Shown: positions 22,433 through 36,124 of the stretch, piece by piece | Layout of the letters: every line of letters starts with the position of its first letter | Position numbering within the stretch: the stretch's first letter is position 1 | Source of the DNA: Excoecaria cochinchinensis | Lineage: Eukaryota; Streptophyta; Magnoliopsida; Malpighiales; Euphorbiaceae | Direction of reading: 5' to 3' | DNA: 64,000 nt | NCBI GenBank assembly: GCA_947683425.1 | Contig: CANTUQ010000003.1 | Location: 1,240,001-1,304,000, forward strand | Notes under the pieces: generated by a model | The model's database searches: none | What the model saw: the letters and a program-made list of their open reading frames with translations, nothing else | What the model was told of the DNA's origin: nothing | Made by a program: the position numbers and the translations under genes

Positions 22433-22447
22433 TGGGTTCTGATACCA
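22433..22447 (-). promoter_or_regulatory. Primer binding site, tRNA-Met type (T)
   Basis: The minus strand reads TGGTATCAGAACCCA, 5 nt inside the right LTR. The core TGGTATCAGA is the standard initiator-tRNA-Met PBS of plant retrotransposons. Confidence 0.85.
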
Positions 22448-22452
22448 CTAAC

Positions 22453-25400
22453 TGTAACACCCCCACCGTCGCCCCCGTTGGAAGGACGCCGACGGGCGCG
22501 CTACCCGACGCTCACTCACACAAATAAGCACATGCACAACGCGGAAGCAGACATTCATACATAACATACATACAAAAATACGGGTTAAATAAAAACTAGA
22601 CTTAACATGCGGGCACAGACTGATCATGCAATAACTCACACACACGCAGGCACTAAGCGGAAGCATAAAGCGAATGATAAAACAAAGGAAACTTAAAATA
22701 AAAACATACTAACATTTACATTTCCCAAAAATAATCTCAAGATTCTTACATACCATTACATATATACAATAATACAGAAATACAAAAACTGAGGTACAAA
22801 AGCTGAACAAAATACAAAACTTCTAACTCCTACGTGGCCGACCTTGCAGATGCACGACTCGAACAGAACCAAACCTGCCACCTGCATGGGAAGGAATCCC
22901 TGCTAAGCAATAAACGCTTAGTGGGGAGAACACACAAGATTATGAGCGGCCATTCACAATGGTCGCCAAGGCATATCACACTCACAATGGCTAATGCGAA
23001 CATTCATAACACATATAAAATCAGGCTTGCATAGTAAGGCATTAATTCAAAAACTCACAACCATAACCATATACTTATGTCAAGAATAGGCCAAACAGAC
23101 ATAATACAATACACTATACAAGTATCATCATGCAGAGCCACATACAATATCACATGCATATACCTACAATGGTATCAAAAATCAGTACCTTACCGTCCGA
23201 AGTCACATGAGATTTACACATGCAATTGTCATAACCAAGTACCCATGCATGAACTGACAACCCAATTAAAGGCAACACAATTACCATATGATAACGTACC
23301 CAACTATCATGTTAAGAATACTAGCTATCTAACATACTTTGACATGCCAAACACACACTAGCCAAAATCCAAGGGACGACATCCAAAGCACCACATTACC
23401 GCTACGCAACTCTAATATATAAAATATCATGCCGAAAACACTCTAATAGCGGAGACCGAAGACATAATCACATAACATCACATTCATATCATCACCATGT
23501 AGAAAATACAGTTAAATGTTACATACTTACACCCACAACTGCTTCGGTTCACATGCTTATCTATAACAAAACCATGCTTGAGTCACATACATAAATACAT
23601 TAGTCGAATCACATTCAAAGCATTCTGAAACTTATAACACAACACATGACAAGTGCGGATAATGGTGTTAGATATCCAATCATGCTTACAATAAAAAGAC
23701 ATACATTCTGAAGCTCAAATCTACATTCATATACATATAAAATGATTCCACAAATCATTACTATGCTCATACGGGTGTCACATTCTTACAGTTATTTCAA
23801 GGTAAAACAAACCAACAAAGCACCTGCTGACTCACAATAGTGGATAACGAGTGCACAGATAGTACCTTACGGGTACAAATCGGCCAAAGGGTACCTTACG
23901 GGTACGAATCAAAAACTATTTTATTTTGACACAATAAAAACATTTCACTGAGGGGGATCTTAAAACAGATCCAAACACATTAAAAAGGATCGCGAGGATC
24001 CGCACACATAAAGGGTTCGCGAGGAACCAAACGGGGGACCTGATCAGGGTCCAAACGTCCACAGGGCTGCAGCTAAAGAGACTCTATTAGGCATGCCTAA
24101 CTATCCACTAGACTGACTCTCGCAGGCCATGCATAAAACAATTCACGTTTCGAATCGCACAACGCATATATATATATATACATCATGCAAAAACCAGAGT
24201 ACGATAGACATATAAATATGCTCATAAAGTCGGTCATACATCATACAATTCCTATTGCAAAACATAATACACTCAACACACTTTAACATTAAAAAATTTT
24301 CTAAAGCATGTCAAAATCAGGTATGGAAGCACTACCATGCCAATGATTATCAATACAAAATCCTAATCATGCGGTAGGTGAGGATAACCAAGTATAAATC
24401 ATGCATAATCCAAATTACATTTAAGCATAACACATTGAGTTCAAAGGCTAAAGGATAATAATGCATTCAGACATCAACCATATTATTCAAATATATTTGG
24501 CATAGCATAATATCAATCATACCTCATACAATTCATATTCTGAAGCATGCAATAATTCAATCAATCACATTTTAGCACTACTCAATATACTAAAGCATGT
24601 CAGGAACACATGTGGAATCATATTATGCCAATGATTAATAACGCATAATCTTAATCGTGGAATGATACAATATACTCTTAAGCATGGCAGGTTATTCTTA
24701 GAGGAGGATCTGATCAAGGATATGCATAACATATTGCTAATCACAAATAAATTAGGGTAACCATTCATATAAGCAAGGTAATATAGCACACAGTAGACGA
24801 AAAAGCCATAAAAGCATTTGAAAGTCATTTTATAAGAAAACTAGTCACTTGGGGAACAAGGCAAAATAGAAAAGACCATATAAGGGCATATAAAAGTATG
24901 ACATGAATTATACAGTAGTATAAGTCCATACAGAAGAAATAGGAAATTCATTTTGGTTGAAACTGGGCTAATTCGGAAAAAATGGGGCTGAAAGGGGGTC
25001 GGTCACGAGCCATGTCATGACTCATGACTGGCCTCAAAGGAGGGTCATGAGTCGTGACTCTATGTCACGCCTCGTGACATGCCTCACAAGGAGTCACGAG
25101 TCATGACTCTAAGTCACGACTCGTGCCTTGCCTCTCACAAGGCAGTCACGCATCGTGACTGGTGAATCACGCCCCGCGACTGCTTCCAGCCCGCCAAAAA
25201 GTCACGCGTCGTGACTGGGAGATAGAGTCACGTGTCGTGACTAGAAGTCACGACTCGTGACTTGCCTCACTCAGGGCAGTCACGACACACACATACTGGA
25301 AGCGAAAATTCCACCAGAATCGCGATTTTCCGTTCCCAGCATGCTTAGAATTCTAAGAACTCGACAAAATCAATTTCAATTTGATTCAAAACACTATCAA

Positions 25401-26438
25401 TCTCATCTTACCTTCCAATAGATCTTCCATACATAAAAATGACGTAAACCAACTTAATTCAACAATCAAAACACCCAAAATCATGCATAAACACATTCAA
25501 TTCCCTCAAGAACATAAACCCTAAAAATTACACTAAGTTCAAATCCCAAACTCAGTACCTTCAATTCAATCCTTATCATGCATTACTAACACATCTACTC
25601 ACATAAATCATGCATATACACATTCCAAAACACACCAAATCCCAGAAATTAAACAATGCAAACACATTTACAACCTAAGTGAGAATTAGGGCAAACAACT
25701 CAGAAGTTCAAATGGAGGAATCAAAGCTCCCAAACCTGGAATTGAAGATCCAAAAATCGCACTTTAAGCTTCAACCCTCAATCCTTTACTTGTCCTTAAG
25801 CTTCTTCTTGCAACCCACAGCTTGCACAAACAAGACACCCATAAAATCCTTAGTCCAAACCCTAACTGAAGTAAAACCAGTAGAAGAAGAAGAAGAGGAA
25901 GAAGAACAACATGCAGGAACCCTAAACCCCAACTTATCTCTTCAAGCAAAGCACAATTCCAAGCCAAAAGAGCAAGAAAGGAAAAGCAAAGAATGGAGAA
26001 GAGAAGAAGAAGAGGAGGCGTGAGAGGAGAGGACGGGAATGCCAAAAATCTGTGTTCCCTCTCTCTTCCTCTTACTTCTTCTTTTTCTTCATTCAATGCC
26101 CACCTACCAAGCCCACTTGGCAACCTCCTAATGGACCAAAACTCCTCCTTTGACTTTTCAAACCATGGCACCATACTCTCACATGCACCCAATCCTTTCT
26201 TGAATAAATATCTCATGCCTAGGTACCAAACTCACACTTCACTAGATAAATGCCACAACCAAAACACCCTACAACCGTATACCACAAGCACACTCTAAAA
26301 TTCTCTTCTTAACATACTTAATTAATTATTTGCCACTAAGCCTTATTATCCAAATTTCTCATGCACAAATTACTGAAATACCGTTGCATTCCCGACTTAG
26401 CATACACATTCCGACCAGGGCTATTTTGGGGTGTGACA
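22453..26438 (-). repeat. T 5' LTR (right copy)
   Basis: 3986 bp. In its palindromic island (25001-25290) several CpGs of the left copy read TG or CA, for example GTCATGAGTCGTGAC against GTCACGAGTCGTGAC. TSD GTTAA follows at 26439. Confidence 0.93.
25001..25290. repeat. Palindromic GTCACGAxTCGTGAC cluster (T right LTR)
   Basis: Second copy of the 20240-20530 island, same order of dyads, with more CpG-to-TpG/CpA changes (seen at about 25047, 25104 and 25152). Confidence 0.88.
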
Positions 26439-27188
26439 GTTAATCTTATGTAAATGGATTTTTAGGGTCAATTATTTTAACTCTCTTCACACTCGATTCA
26501 TGCGATAAATATAAAACGCATTCCAAGCACATAAAAAAAGCAATAAATAAAACGATAAATAAAATATAATTACAATTATACAAAAATGAATGCAAAATCC
26601 ATAATAGCATTAAAATAAAAAATACATACATAAATCGAGCTATTCATTAAACGGGAACATTGGTTCCCAACTACTTATTTTACAAAAAGTATAAAGTTCT
26701 TAAACCAACCACGTGAAAAAGAACGAATTGATCTTGTTTTAATGAAAACATAAACTTTTCGCTTTTGGGATGAAAACGAGGACATTGGTCCAATTTTGTT
26801 AACAAATATTCAATTTAGTAGAAAACATTTGTGTGGTAGTTCTTTTTAAATGCGGTCGAAAATTTTTTATTATTACAATCCTCAAACAAATGAAAGAAAA
26901 TAAAATAATAATACATATTTCAAAATAATAAATAAATCCTAAACTACTCATCCCGAACATGCTTCGCCTAATTCCATGGGCGAGCCACATGCCCCTCGCA
27001 TTGCGGTCAAGACAGAAAATAAAATTGGTTAATAATGGATTAAATTAAATTAAGTGATAAATACATAAATAATTGAATTAGATAAATTGAGAATTAATTT
27101 GGTACAGTAAAAGTAAAATAAATTGATACAATTAATGAATATAAAACACAAATGACACTTATAATGATCAATGACAATAAGAAATAAT

Positions 27189-27189
27189 G

Positions 27190-27257
<68 letters not shown>

Positions 27258-27290
27258 AAAACAAATAGCTATATTAATAACGATGATAGA

Positions 27291-27342
<52 letters not shown>
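27189..27342. repeat. (TAA)n/(GAT)n microsatellites in B 3' LTR
   Basis: TAA units from 27189, GAT units at about 27218-27258, then TAA units at 27293-27342. The matching place in the other LTR (34720-34914) differs in unit counts. Confidence 0.95.
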
Positions 27343-27343
<1 letters not shown>

Positions 27344-28435
27344 CAATGATACAAAATAAATAAACATAAAATGAATAATACTAACAACAATAACAACATA
27401 AAATAATAATAATACTAACAATAAATAAATAACATAGCCATAATGACAAATATAACCATAGTAATAATAATAATACAACAATACGATAATAATAATAAAA
27501 ATAATTACACAACTATAATAATCACAATAAATAATCATAACAATAATAATAATAATAACACAATAATAAAATAATAATAATAATAATAAAAATAGAATAA
27601 TACTAATAATAAATAAATAATAATAATAATAATATTAATATTAATTAATAATAATAATATATTAAAATAAATAAATATAAAATAGGACTCACCGGACTTC
27701 CCTCACCGGAGCCGCCGGTGGTCGACACAGCCGTCACCGGAGGGGAGATCGCCACGCTAGGAGCCTGCCGCTGCTGGTCACGCGCCCAGAGCCGCTGTGG
27801 TTTGGCCGGGATCGGCTTCGACGGCGTCATCCCTTCCCTCGCCGATCTCCTTCACGCCACCGCCGATTTCGTCTGGGCCCGCTCATTCCACCGATGGGGC
27901 ACGTGCGCCGGTCCAACGCTGAGGTTGGCCAGCGGCATCCCCGTTCCCTCTTCTCTTTTTCTCCTCTTTTTTTGACGTGTCCTTGCGTTTCCGTTGGCCC
28001 TTCTCCTCTCTTTTCTTTGTTTCCTTTTTTCCTTTTCTATTTGCTTTTGATTCTTTCTTTGGCCCTCTTGCTCTCTGTCTCTTCTTTCTCTTTTTATTCT
28101 TTCTTTCTTTTTGATTTTTCCTAGTCCTCTGTTTTTGCTCCCTTTTTTCCTTTTTCTCTTTCTATTTTCTTTCTCTTTGTTTCTTGTTGCCGAGAGCCCC
28201 CCCCCCCCCCCCTTTGATTTGCTCCATCGTTTTCCTTTTATACCCCCTAATTAGGGTTTTCTCCATATTTTATTTATTATTTTTTACTTTTTAGTTCTAT
28301 TTTAATTTACTTAAATTATCACACACATTTAATTAATTAAACACTCCATTAATTAAATACTCCATATTTTCCTTTTTTTTCAATTTTAATTATCCTATAA
28401 TACTAATTAATACATTAACTAATTAATTTTTAATT

Positions 28436-28446
<11 letters not shown>

Positions 28447-28504
<58 letters not shown>
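28447..28504. repeat. (TA)n microsatellite
   Basis: About 29 TA units near the LTR end. The equivalent tract in the other LTR of B is at 36083-36121 and is shorter. Confidence 0.95.
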
Positions 28505-28507
<3 letters not shown>

Positions 28508-28632
28508 TTTATTTTTAAGTTTTTATATATATATTTTTCAGAGAAATTATCAAGGAGCATGGAGAGCCAAAATTGCAATTTTCATTTCATTCATTTTTTT
28601 TATAAATCATGACTCGGGACCCGGTGTCTACA

Positions 28633-28652
28633 GTTGCCCCCAATTTTGGGGA
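28633..28652 (-). promoter_or_regulatory. Polypurine tract (B)
   Basis: Plus strand GTTGCCCCCAATTTTGGGGA directly follows the LTR end. On the minus strand it ends in TTGGGGGCAAC before TGTAGACACC, like A and H. Confidence 0.8.
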
Positions 28653-28794
28653 AACTAATGCCTAAACACCTAGGTGAGCTAAAATTTAGAAGATGAGGGG
28701 AGAGACGTGTACTTGAGGCGGTCGCTTCCCCAGAAGGGATGGTGCTGTTGGAGTGGTTATCGCCATATTGTCAGCGTATTATTTTTTGTTTGAA

Positions 28795-29285
28795 GCGGTA
28801 GTGCCATGATCGTGCTAACCCTCTGTAGAGTGGTAGTACCGTCATCGTGCTAACCGTTCTGGAGTGGTAATGCAGTGGTCGTGTTAACCTTCCGTAGAAT
28901 GGTAGTGCCGCTATCGTGCTAACCCTGGTGAAGTGGTAGTGCCATGGTCATGCTAACCTTTCGTAGAATGGTAGCGCCGCCATCGTGCTAACCCTTATGA
29001 AGTGGTAGTACCGTGGTCGTGCTAACCTTCCATAGAATGGTAGTACTGCCATCGTGCTAACCCTTGTGAAGTGGTAGTGTCGTGGTCGTGCTAACCTCCT
29101 ATAGGATGGTAGTACCGCCATCGTGCTAACCCTTGGGAAGTGGTAGTGCCATAGTCGTGCTAACCTCCTGTAGGATGGTAGTGCCGCCATCGTGCTAACC
29201 CTTGTGAAGTGGTAGTATCGTGGTCGTGCTAACCTTTTGTAGAATGGTAGTGCTGCCATCGTACTAACCCTTGTAAAATGGTAGT
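28795..29285 (-). repeat. Tandem array in the 3' UTR of B
   Basis: About eight copies of a unit of roughly 62 bp, each with two half-units of the type GTGGTAGTGCC.TGGTCGTGCTAACC and ATGGTAGTGCCGCCATCGTGCTAACC (12-20 base cores). Inverted, the half-units match A's array (GGTTAGCACGATGGCGGCAC). The minus-strand ORF over it only reads the repeat and shows no protein family. Confidence 0.9.
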
Positions 29286-32200
29286 GGTGCCCCTTGAGAG
29301 GTCTTCGGTTGATTTGCCTCCTGAGAGGTCTTTGGTTGATTTGCCCCCTGAGCGGACTTAAAGGTTTGCCTCCTCGGAGGATTTGGAAGTTTGCCTCCTC
29401 ACAGGAATGTCAGGAATGTCGACGTGTGAAGTCACGGTTAAGATTGATGTGCACCATCTAGTAGGCACTGGGCACCATGTATGCGAGGAATGCATATGAA
29501 AAGCTATGCATGTATGAATGTGTGAAATTTAGCCACATAATCATTCATACAAAATATTAAACATATGCAAAAGATTATACATGTGGGATGCTTAGAATGC
29601 TACATGAGACAACTGTAAGGAGTTGTGTATGTGAAGTGTGTACTGTGCGTACTATGCATGGACTATGAACATGAAATGCATGCAGGGAATTATGCATATG
29701 GCATATACGCAACAGTCATGCGCATGGCTTGTATACATGTAAAGAATTATGGAATGTGTGCGAAAAATTGTATTCTGTAAAATATTTGCAAATGATCATG
29801 AGAAATATATGCAAGGGGATTTATGTATGCGAAATATATGCAAATGCTCATGCACGTGACGAGTAAAGAATCATTCACTGGCCTAGATGTAAAGAATCGT
29901 ATGCCAAGATAGGTGAAAAGTCATTATGTTCATGAAGGCTATGTAAAGAATCGAGTGTGTGTGATGTGTACATAGATAACTATGCATATAAGACACGTGC
30001 AGAAAAAAATCATGTGTGTTTATAGAATGCAGGCGGGAAGATGTGCATGTGAAATGCACGCAAAGGATATGCCCACAAAATGCGTGAAGATACGTGATTA
30101 TAAAAATAATGGAGCTTGGATAGCTATGTAAATAAAAATATCTATGAAAGATGCTCGCTAAAAATCTTATGCCAAAAGACCTACACTAAGAATTATACAT
30201 GTAAAACTATTTATAAGAATGTTTGATACAGTTATGTGTAAAAACATTTGTAGAAAGCATATGTACAAAGAATATTGCTGTGAGTATATACAAAGTATCA
30301 CTTTCATGAGTGGCAATAAGAAGTACCCCAAGATTGTGAAAAGGTTGCAGCCTATTTGGTACCCCAAACTCGAGTTTTTATCTGTCCTTGAACGCACTGA
30401 ATGAATCGCATTCTCAACTGATTCAATCTTAGCAAAAGAATTCAGGAGTCATTCTCAATGAAGTGCAAGAAGATAAACATATGAATATAACATGCAAACA
30501 CAAGGCATACCATGCAATCACTGTGCGTGTGTGCAAAAAGCCAAAATAGAATGTTTCACCATTTAAAAGCAAATTTTAGATGCAACGTTGGGGACGAGAC
30601 TCAACTTGAATGCATAAATGCACTCGTGGCTTCTCGCTTAAAGCTCAAAAAACACCATATGCCTCTTCCTACGTACCAAATCTTATTAGAAGGTCATCTC
30701 CGCTAATTAAATGAGACTGAACCAGGAATCAAGAGGTCTTACTTCGGTTGTAACATTAGGCTTAGGCAATTGGCTACCAAAGGAGGATCAGGTCACTAGA
30801 GAAAAATGGCTGCAACGTTCATTCAATGGATGAAAGGACCATTCCCAACCCCAATTGTATACTGTCTAGATATTCTTGGATTTGAATTTGATAATACTTG
30901 AGCTCATCAAGCTCAGCATAAAAATTAAGTTAAAAAGATAGCTACTGAAACTCATCAAAGGGTACTACCATGAGCTCTACTTTTTTTTTCGCTTCTTCCG
31001 GTTTTTTTTTTCCTTCTTCTATTTTTTTCTGTTTCTTTTTTTTCGAAAATTTACACCTTTAATTACACGGAGATAATGATCAACCCCCTTTCTGAAGTGT
31101 AGCCCATCCTTATCAAGGCGATTTTTGGTAGCCCGAAAAATTATCAATGATTGAAACTTTTTTCCCGAAGCGCAAACTCACTCTTATCAAGACAATTTTG
31201 ATAGCCCAAAAGACTATCAATGATGTACATCCATCCTTATTAAAAGCAGCCATTCTTCTAAAGGGAAGCTAAAATCATTTTAAGCAAAGGGGAAAGTTTT
31301 AACATGTGTAACAACAAAATCGGTACGCATTTAGCATACCAAAATAACAGCTCAATAAAGAATGGTTGCCTGAATCATTTTCTAGGTTCAGCCTTATCCA
31401 GAGATCGCTTTGACGGGTAATCAGAAAGGTTCTAGTGCTCTTAGTGAGCTTTCATCTAATCCCCTAATTGCAACTAGATTTTTCAGCTTATTTCAAAAAT
31501 GGGCCAAAAGTGCTCTAAACTTAGAAATTACATGGTATAGTCAAGTGTTTCCATGCGATCTAGCAATCAAAGACCAAACATAATTACCCTTTGCTTAATT
31601 CAAAATGGAATGAAGCATAGATTTCTAGAGCTGAGATCAAAGCCATTCATAGTTGAGAACTACTTAGGCAGAGTCAGACTTTCAATCAAAAGTACCTCAA
31701 TAAGGTGCAAACATGTCAGCATTTTAGGGTATAAGATAAAAACTTTTACTCTATTAAAATTTATATACACAAAAATCGTGTAGGCACAAGAAGAATTATT
31801 TGTAAAATATGTGCAAAATATATGCTAAGAATCATGTATAGGAAAAGATGCATGCAATAGTGTCATGCATATTAGTAATGCGTGTAAGGAACTACATATG
31901 CAAAACATGTGTAAAAACACATTGTATAGAAATGCATACATGAAATATGTGCAAAAACGTGTGTGAGAAAAATACCTACAAAAAATTATAAATGAGTGTG
32001 AGTGTGTAAACACTGTATGACAAATGATGTGCATGCATAGATTTGCAGTGTACATGTAAGCAGCACATAATGAAGGCATGAGTACAAAATATGACACCAT
32101 ATGAGAATGAATATTCATGATACATGGTGTATGTGCACATGGCATGATTTGGACATGATAAGGACATGTGTGTTCTGTAAGATGAAAAAGATTTGGCGCA

Positions 32201-33059
32201 GTAATGCGTACTTAAGTCACGAGGTATGGCAAAACTCACATACATAGAAGTGCAAAATATATACAAATAATGCATATGACATAGGACACAATATACGAAT
32301 GATTGTGTACCATGAGTGGTATATATGTACGACACAAGACATGGGATGAAAATGATTGTAAGAAACGAATGGCATTTACAAGGTACGAGTATTTACATGG
32401 CATGGTATGCACATGAGAGACATGCATTGGTATATACAATGACTAATATACATGATGAAGAATTCATATGTGCATAGCATAACTCATGTATGACAATGCA
32501 TGTTCATGATATGGCATACAATGTGAAAGATGTAAGGGGTTTGCCGTCCATGATGTGCATAGTGACTGAGCTAATGATGTATGCTAATGCAGCGGTATGT
32601 TTATGCTCTAGCACACAATGTTTAGCTACATATGCAATGTGAGCATACTGATATGTACATGCTATGACACATGATGAATGTATTTTTATTCTTTTTATTT
32701 TTATTTATTTATTTTTTTGTACATGTCATGGTGGTAATATGTCCGCACGTGCTATGATGCATATCAGTAAGTACGTTCGGTGATGTATACTATATGTACT
32801 GATTATAGTGCACGATAGATGTTCTAGATGTCATAATGTACGTTAGTATATATGTGTTGCGGCAAGCATAGCTATGTATATGCATGACAAATACATGTTA
32901 TATTTACATTCACAAATTATGATACAAGCAATTTTATATACAAAGTGCACAGGTTTTATTATTGTATGGCAAGAATTATACATAAGACAAAATACATATG
33001 CTTTATTTACTATTGTTTATGAAAAAATAATGTGCGAGCGCAAATACGCAGGCAAAAAA
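29286..33059 (-). other. Non-coding interior of B
   Basis: No domain is recognised. Bases 30560-31480 match C at 16240-17060 (post-pol type sequence). Bases 29460-30560 and 31740-33050 are rich in short ATGCATGTG/CACATGCAT-like words with no long period. Isolated ORFs of 60-119 codons here are Tyr/Cys/His-rich readings of these words. A GAGAGGTCTTTGGTTGATTT-type repeat lies at 29290-29400. Confidence 0.6.
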
Positions 33060-33679
33060 ACTCCTCCGAACCGTTTCTCTCTCACACAGGAGGTCGTGCA
33101 GTCTCTTTCTTAGGTGGGCTTGACCCATGGATCAACGGGGAACCCAATGGGAGCGTATAGTGTGCTGGAAAAAACCAACAGCATAAACTCTCATTACTAA
33201 AGAGTGCATGCAAATGAATTTTCGGCCACAATGTATTTAAACAATCCAAATAAACCGAAACGCACCCCTTGGGGCATGAAAACCTTTAATGAGCGGGTAT
33301 CTAGATTTATTTGGATTTGTTCAATATATGAAAACCCACTCCACAAGCAACGTATTATGGCGTATGCCCCCTTGGGGAAGTATCTATTTCCATTACATGA
33401 GTTTTGATAATGAGCATAGCGACCGGTCGGGTCATCATTTAATATACCATGATGGTACGAGGCTTGGGCTGGTGATTATCTCGAGCACTTCCCTACAATG
33501 AGTGAAAGTAGGGTCGTGCTTTGGGAATGCACCGGGGTTAAAATAGGGACCAACCTAGCATAATTCTAAGGTTCTAGTGAAATGCAATACAATTTTTCAA
33601 AAAGAGATAAAATTTCTTAATCCTAAACCCATTTACATTAGATTAACCAAAAGTACTTTTGAAGCAAAATCTCATGATG
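33060..33679 (-). other. Untranslated leader of B
   Basis: Inverted match to leaders of A (about 3900-4540) and C (37790-38406). Shared blocks include AGGTGGGCTTGACCCATGGA (33111) and ATGAGCATAGCGACCGGTCG (33409). No ORF. Confidence 0.7.
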
Positions 33680-33697
33680 TCCCCAGTAGAGTTGCCA
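33680..33697 (-). promoter_or_regulatory. Primer binding site, tRNA-Arg type, diverged (B)
   Basis: The minus strand reads TGGCAACTCTACTGGGGA, three differences from the tRNA-Arg complement TGGCGACTCCGCTGGGGA. The LTR-internal PBS-like motif (33891-33900) matches the tRNA better than this site over its first ten bases. Confidence 0.75.
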
Positions 33698-33890
33698 CTG
33701 TGACGCGGCCGAACCTCGCTCGGCATCCGGATGGCTCTCGAGAGTCCGATTTTAGGACCCAAGACCAGATCGAGGTTCATTAAAACTCGTGAAAACTGAT
33801 TGCTTCACAATGGACAGGGATTCACCCCTATTCCATTGTTTGCAATCAACTTACGAGAGCATCTATTGGGCACCATAAGACAGGTATCAC

Positions 33891-33917
33891 GGAGTCGCCA
33901 CCCAATAAAACATTGGG
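33891..33917 (-). promoter_or_regulatory. LTR hairpin plus PBS-like motif (B)
   Basis: Minus strand: CCCAAT, loop GTTTT, ATTGGG, then TGGCGACTCC. Equivalent to 3631-3657 in A. Confidence 0.6.
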
Positions 33918-34719
33918 AAATGAATTCTAACCTTATGAGGCCAAAACCAAAGAGAGTTCGGGACCTCACTCTTATTCATACCTTTGGTTAACGTTAAGTA
34001 AATGGACTTTTAGGGTCAATTATTTTAACACTCTTCACACTCGATTCATGCGATAAATATAAAGCACATTCCAAGCACATAAAAAAGCAATAAATAAAAC
34101 GATAAATAAAATATAATTACAATTATCCAAAAATGAATGCAAAATCCATAATAGCGTTAAAATAAAAATACATACATAAATCGGGCTATTCATTTAAACG
34201 GGAACATTGGTTCCCAACTACTTATTTTACAAAAAGTATAAAGTTCTTAAACCAACCTCGTGAAAAAGAACGAATTGATCTTGTTTTAATGAAAACATAA
34301 ACTTTTTGCTTTTGGGATAAAAACAAGGACATTGGTCCAGTTTTGTTAACAAATATTCAATTTAGTAGAAAACATTTGTGTGGTGGTTCTTTTTAAACGC
34401 GGTCGAAAATCTTTTATTATTACAATTCTCAAACAAATGAAAGAAAATAAAATAATAATACATATTTCAGAATGATAAATAAATGCTAAACTACTCATCC
34501 CGACCATGCTTCGCCTAACTCCATGAGCGAGCCACATGCCCCTCACATTGCGGTCAAGACAGAAAATAAAATTGGTTAATAATGGATTAAATTAAATTAA
34601 GTGATAAATACATAAATAATTGAATTAGATAAATTGAGAATTAATTTGGTACAGTAAAAGTAAAATAAATTGATACAATTAATGAATAGAAAACGCAAAT
34701 GACACTTATAATGATCAAT

Positions 34720-34720
34720 G

Positions 34721-34763
<43 letters not shown>

Positions 34764-34870
34764 TGATGATGATGATGATGATGATAATAAAATAAATAGT
34801 AATATTAATGACGATGATAGCAAGAATAATAATAAGACAAATAATAATAATAATAATAAATAAACACAAC

Positions 34871-34916
<46 letters not shown>

Positions 34917-35091
34917 CAATGATACAAAATAAATAAACATAAAATGAATAATACTAACAACAATAACAACATAAAATAATAATAATACTAACAATAAATA
35001 AATAACATAGCCATAATGACAAATATAACCATAGTAATAATAATAATACAACAATACGATAATAACCATGATAATATTAATTATAACAATA

Positions 35092-35130
<39 letters not shown>

Positions 35131-35131
35131 T
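34720..35131. repeat. AAT/GAT microsatellite region of B 5' LTR
   Basis: Several runs: TAA then GAT units (34720-34790), TAA (34871-34914), TAA (35093-35131), in AT-only sequence. Large ORFs with poly-Ile/Leu are artefacts. Confidence 0.9.
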
Positions 35132-36074
35132 ACACAACTATAATAATCACAATAAATAATCATAACAATAATAATAATAATACCACAATAATAAAATAAT
35201 AATAATAAAAACAGAATAATACTAATAATAAATAAATAAAATAATATTAATATTAATATTAATTAATAATAATAATAATAATAATATATTAAAATAAATA
35301 AATATAAAATAGGACTAACCGGATTTCCCTCTCCGGAGCCTGCCGGTGGTCGACACAGCCGTCACCGGAGGGGAGATCGCCACGCTAGGAGCCTGCCGCC
35401 ACTGGTCACGCGCTCAAAGCCGCCGTGGTTTAGCCGGGATCGGCGTCGGTAGCGTCATCCCTTCCCTCGCTGATCTCCTTCACGCCGTCGAGTGTCGCTG
35501 ATCGATGGCCACCGCCGGTTTCGTCTGGGCCCGCTCGTTTCACCGGTGGGGCGCATGCGCCGGTCCTGCGCCGAGGCTGGCCGGCAGTGCCCCCGTTCCC
35601 TCTTCTCTTTTTCTCCTCTTTTTTCGACGTGTCCCTTCATTTCCGTTGGCCCTTCTCCTCTCTTTTCTTTGTTTCCTTTTTTCCTTTCTATTTGCTTTTG
35701 ATTCTTTCTTTGGCCCTCTTGCTCTCTGTCTCTTCTTTCTCTTTTTATTCTTTCTTTTTGATTTTTCCTGGTCCTCTATTCTTGCTCCCTCTTTTCCTTT
35801 TTTCTTTTTATTTTCTTTCTCTTTTTTTCTTGTTGCCGAGAGCCCCCCCTTTGATTTGCTCCATCATTTTCCTTTTATAACCCCTAATTAGGGTTTTCTC
35901 CATATTTTATTTATTATTTTTTACTTTTTAATTCTATTTTAATTTACTTAAATTATCACACACATTTAATTAATTAAACACTCCATTAATTAAATACTCC
36001 ATATTTTCCTTTTTTTTTTCAATTTTAATTATCCTACAATACTAATTAATACATTAACTAATTAATTTTTAATT

Positions 36075-36082
<8 letters not shown>

Positions 36083-36121
<39 letters not shown>
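36083..36121. repeat. (TA)n microsatellite
   Basis: About 18 TA units near the end of B's 5' LTR. Confidence 0.9.

Positions 36122-36124
<3 letters not shown>

Larger units (their letters stand above)
17695..26438 (-). mobile_element. Element T: chromovirus-like LTR retrotransposon lacking pol
   Basis: 8744 bp with TSD GTTAA (17690-17694, 26439-26443). LTRs at 17695-21660 and 22453-26438 flank only 792 bp. The minus-strand PBS (TGGTATCAGAACCC, 22433-22447) is a tRNA-Met type, distinct from the tRNA-Arg sites of A, B and C. The other end carries the pol/PPT signature CGAGGACGAAATTC then TTTAGGAGGGAAGAG before the LTR start TGTCACACCCCAAAATAG, as in Tekay/Del chromoviruses. Only a truncated gag with zinc knuckles remains; PRO, RT, RNase H, INT and chromodomain are missing. 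Confidence 0.92.
26439..28632 (-). repeat. B 3' LTR, part 2
   Basis: Resumes after T with GTTAATCTTATGTAAATGG and ends at 28632 with CGGTGTCTACA, followed by the inverted PPT. It holds long AAT/GAT microsatellites (27189-27660), a GC-richer segment (27690-27960), a pyrimidine-rich stretch (27950-28200) with 16 consecutive C at 28197-28212 (7 in the other LTR), and (TA)n at 28447-28504. ORFs over these tracts are low-complexity artefacts. Confidence 0.9.

Noticed and set aside
28948..29259. 103-codon minus-strand ORF with internal protein repeats
   Set aside because: It only reads the B tandem array; the period stays near a multiple of three by chance and no family is visible.
34597..35069. 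Ile/Leu-rich ORFs of 91 and 142 codons
   Set aside because: Translation of AAT microsatellites in B's LTR; the same type of artefact occurs at 27171-27538.
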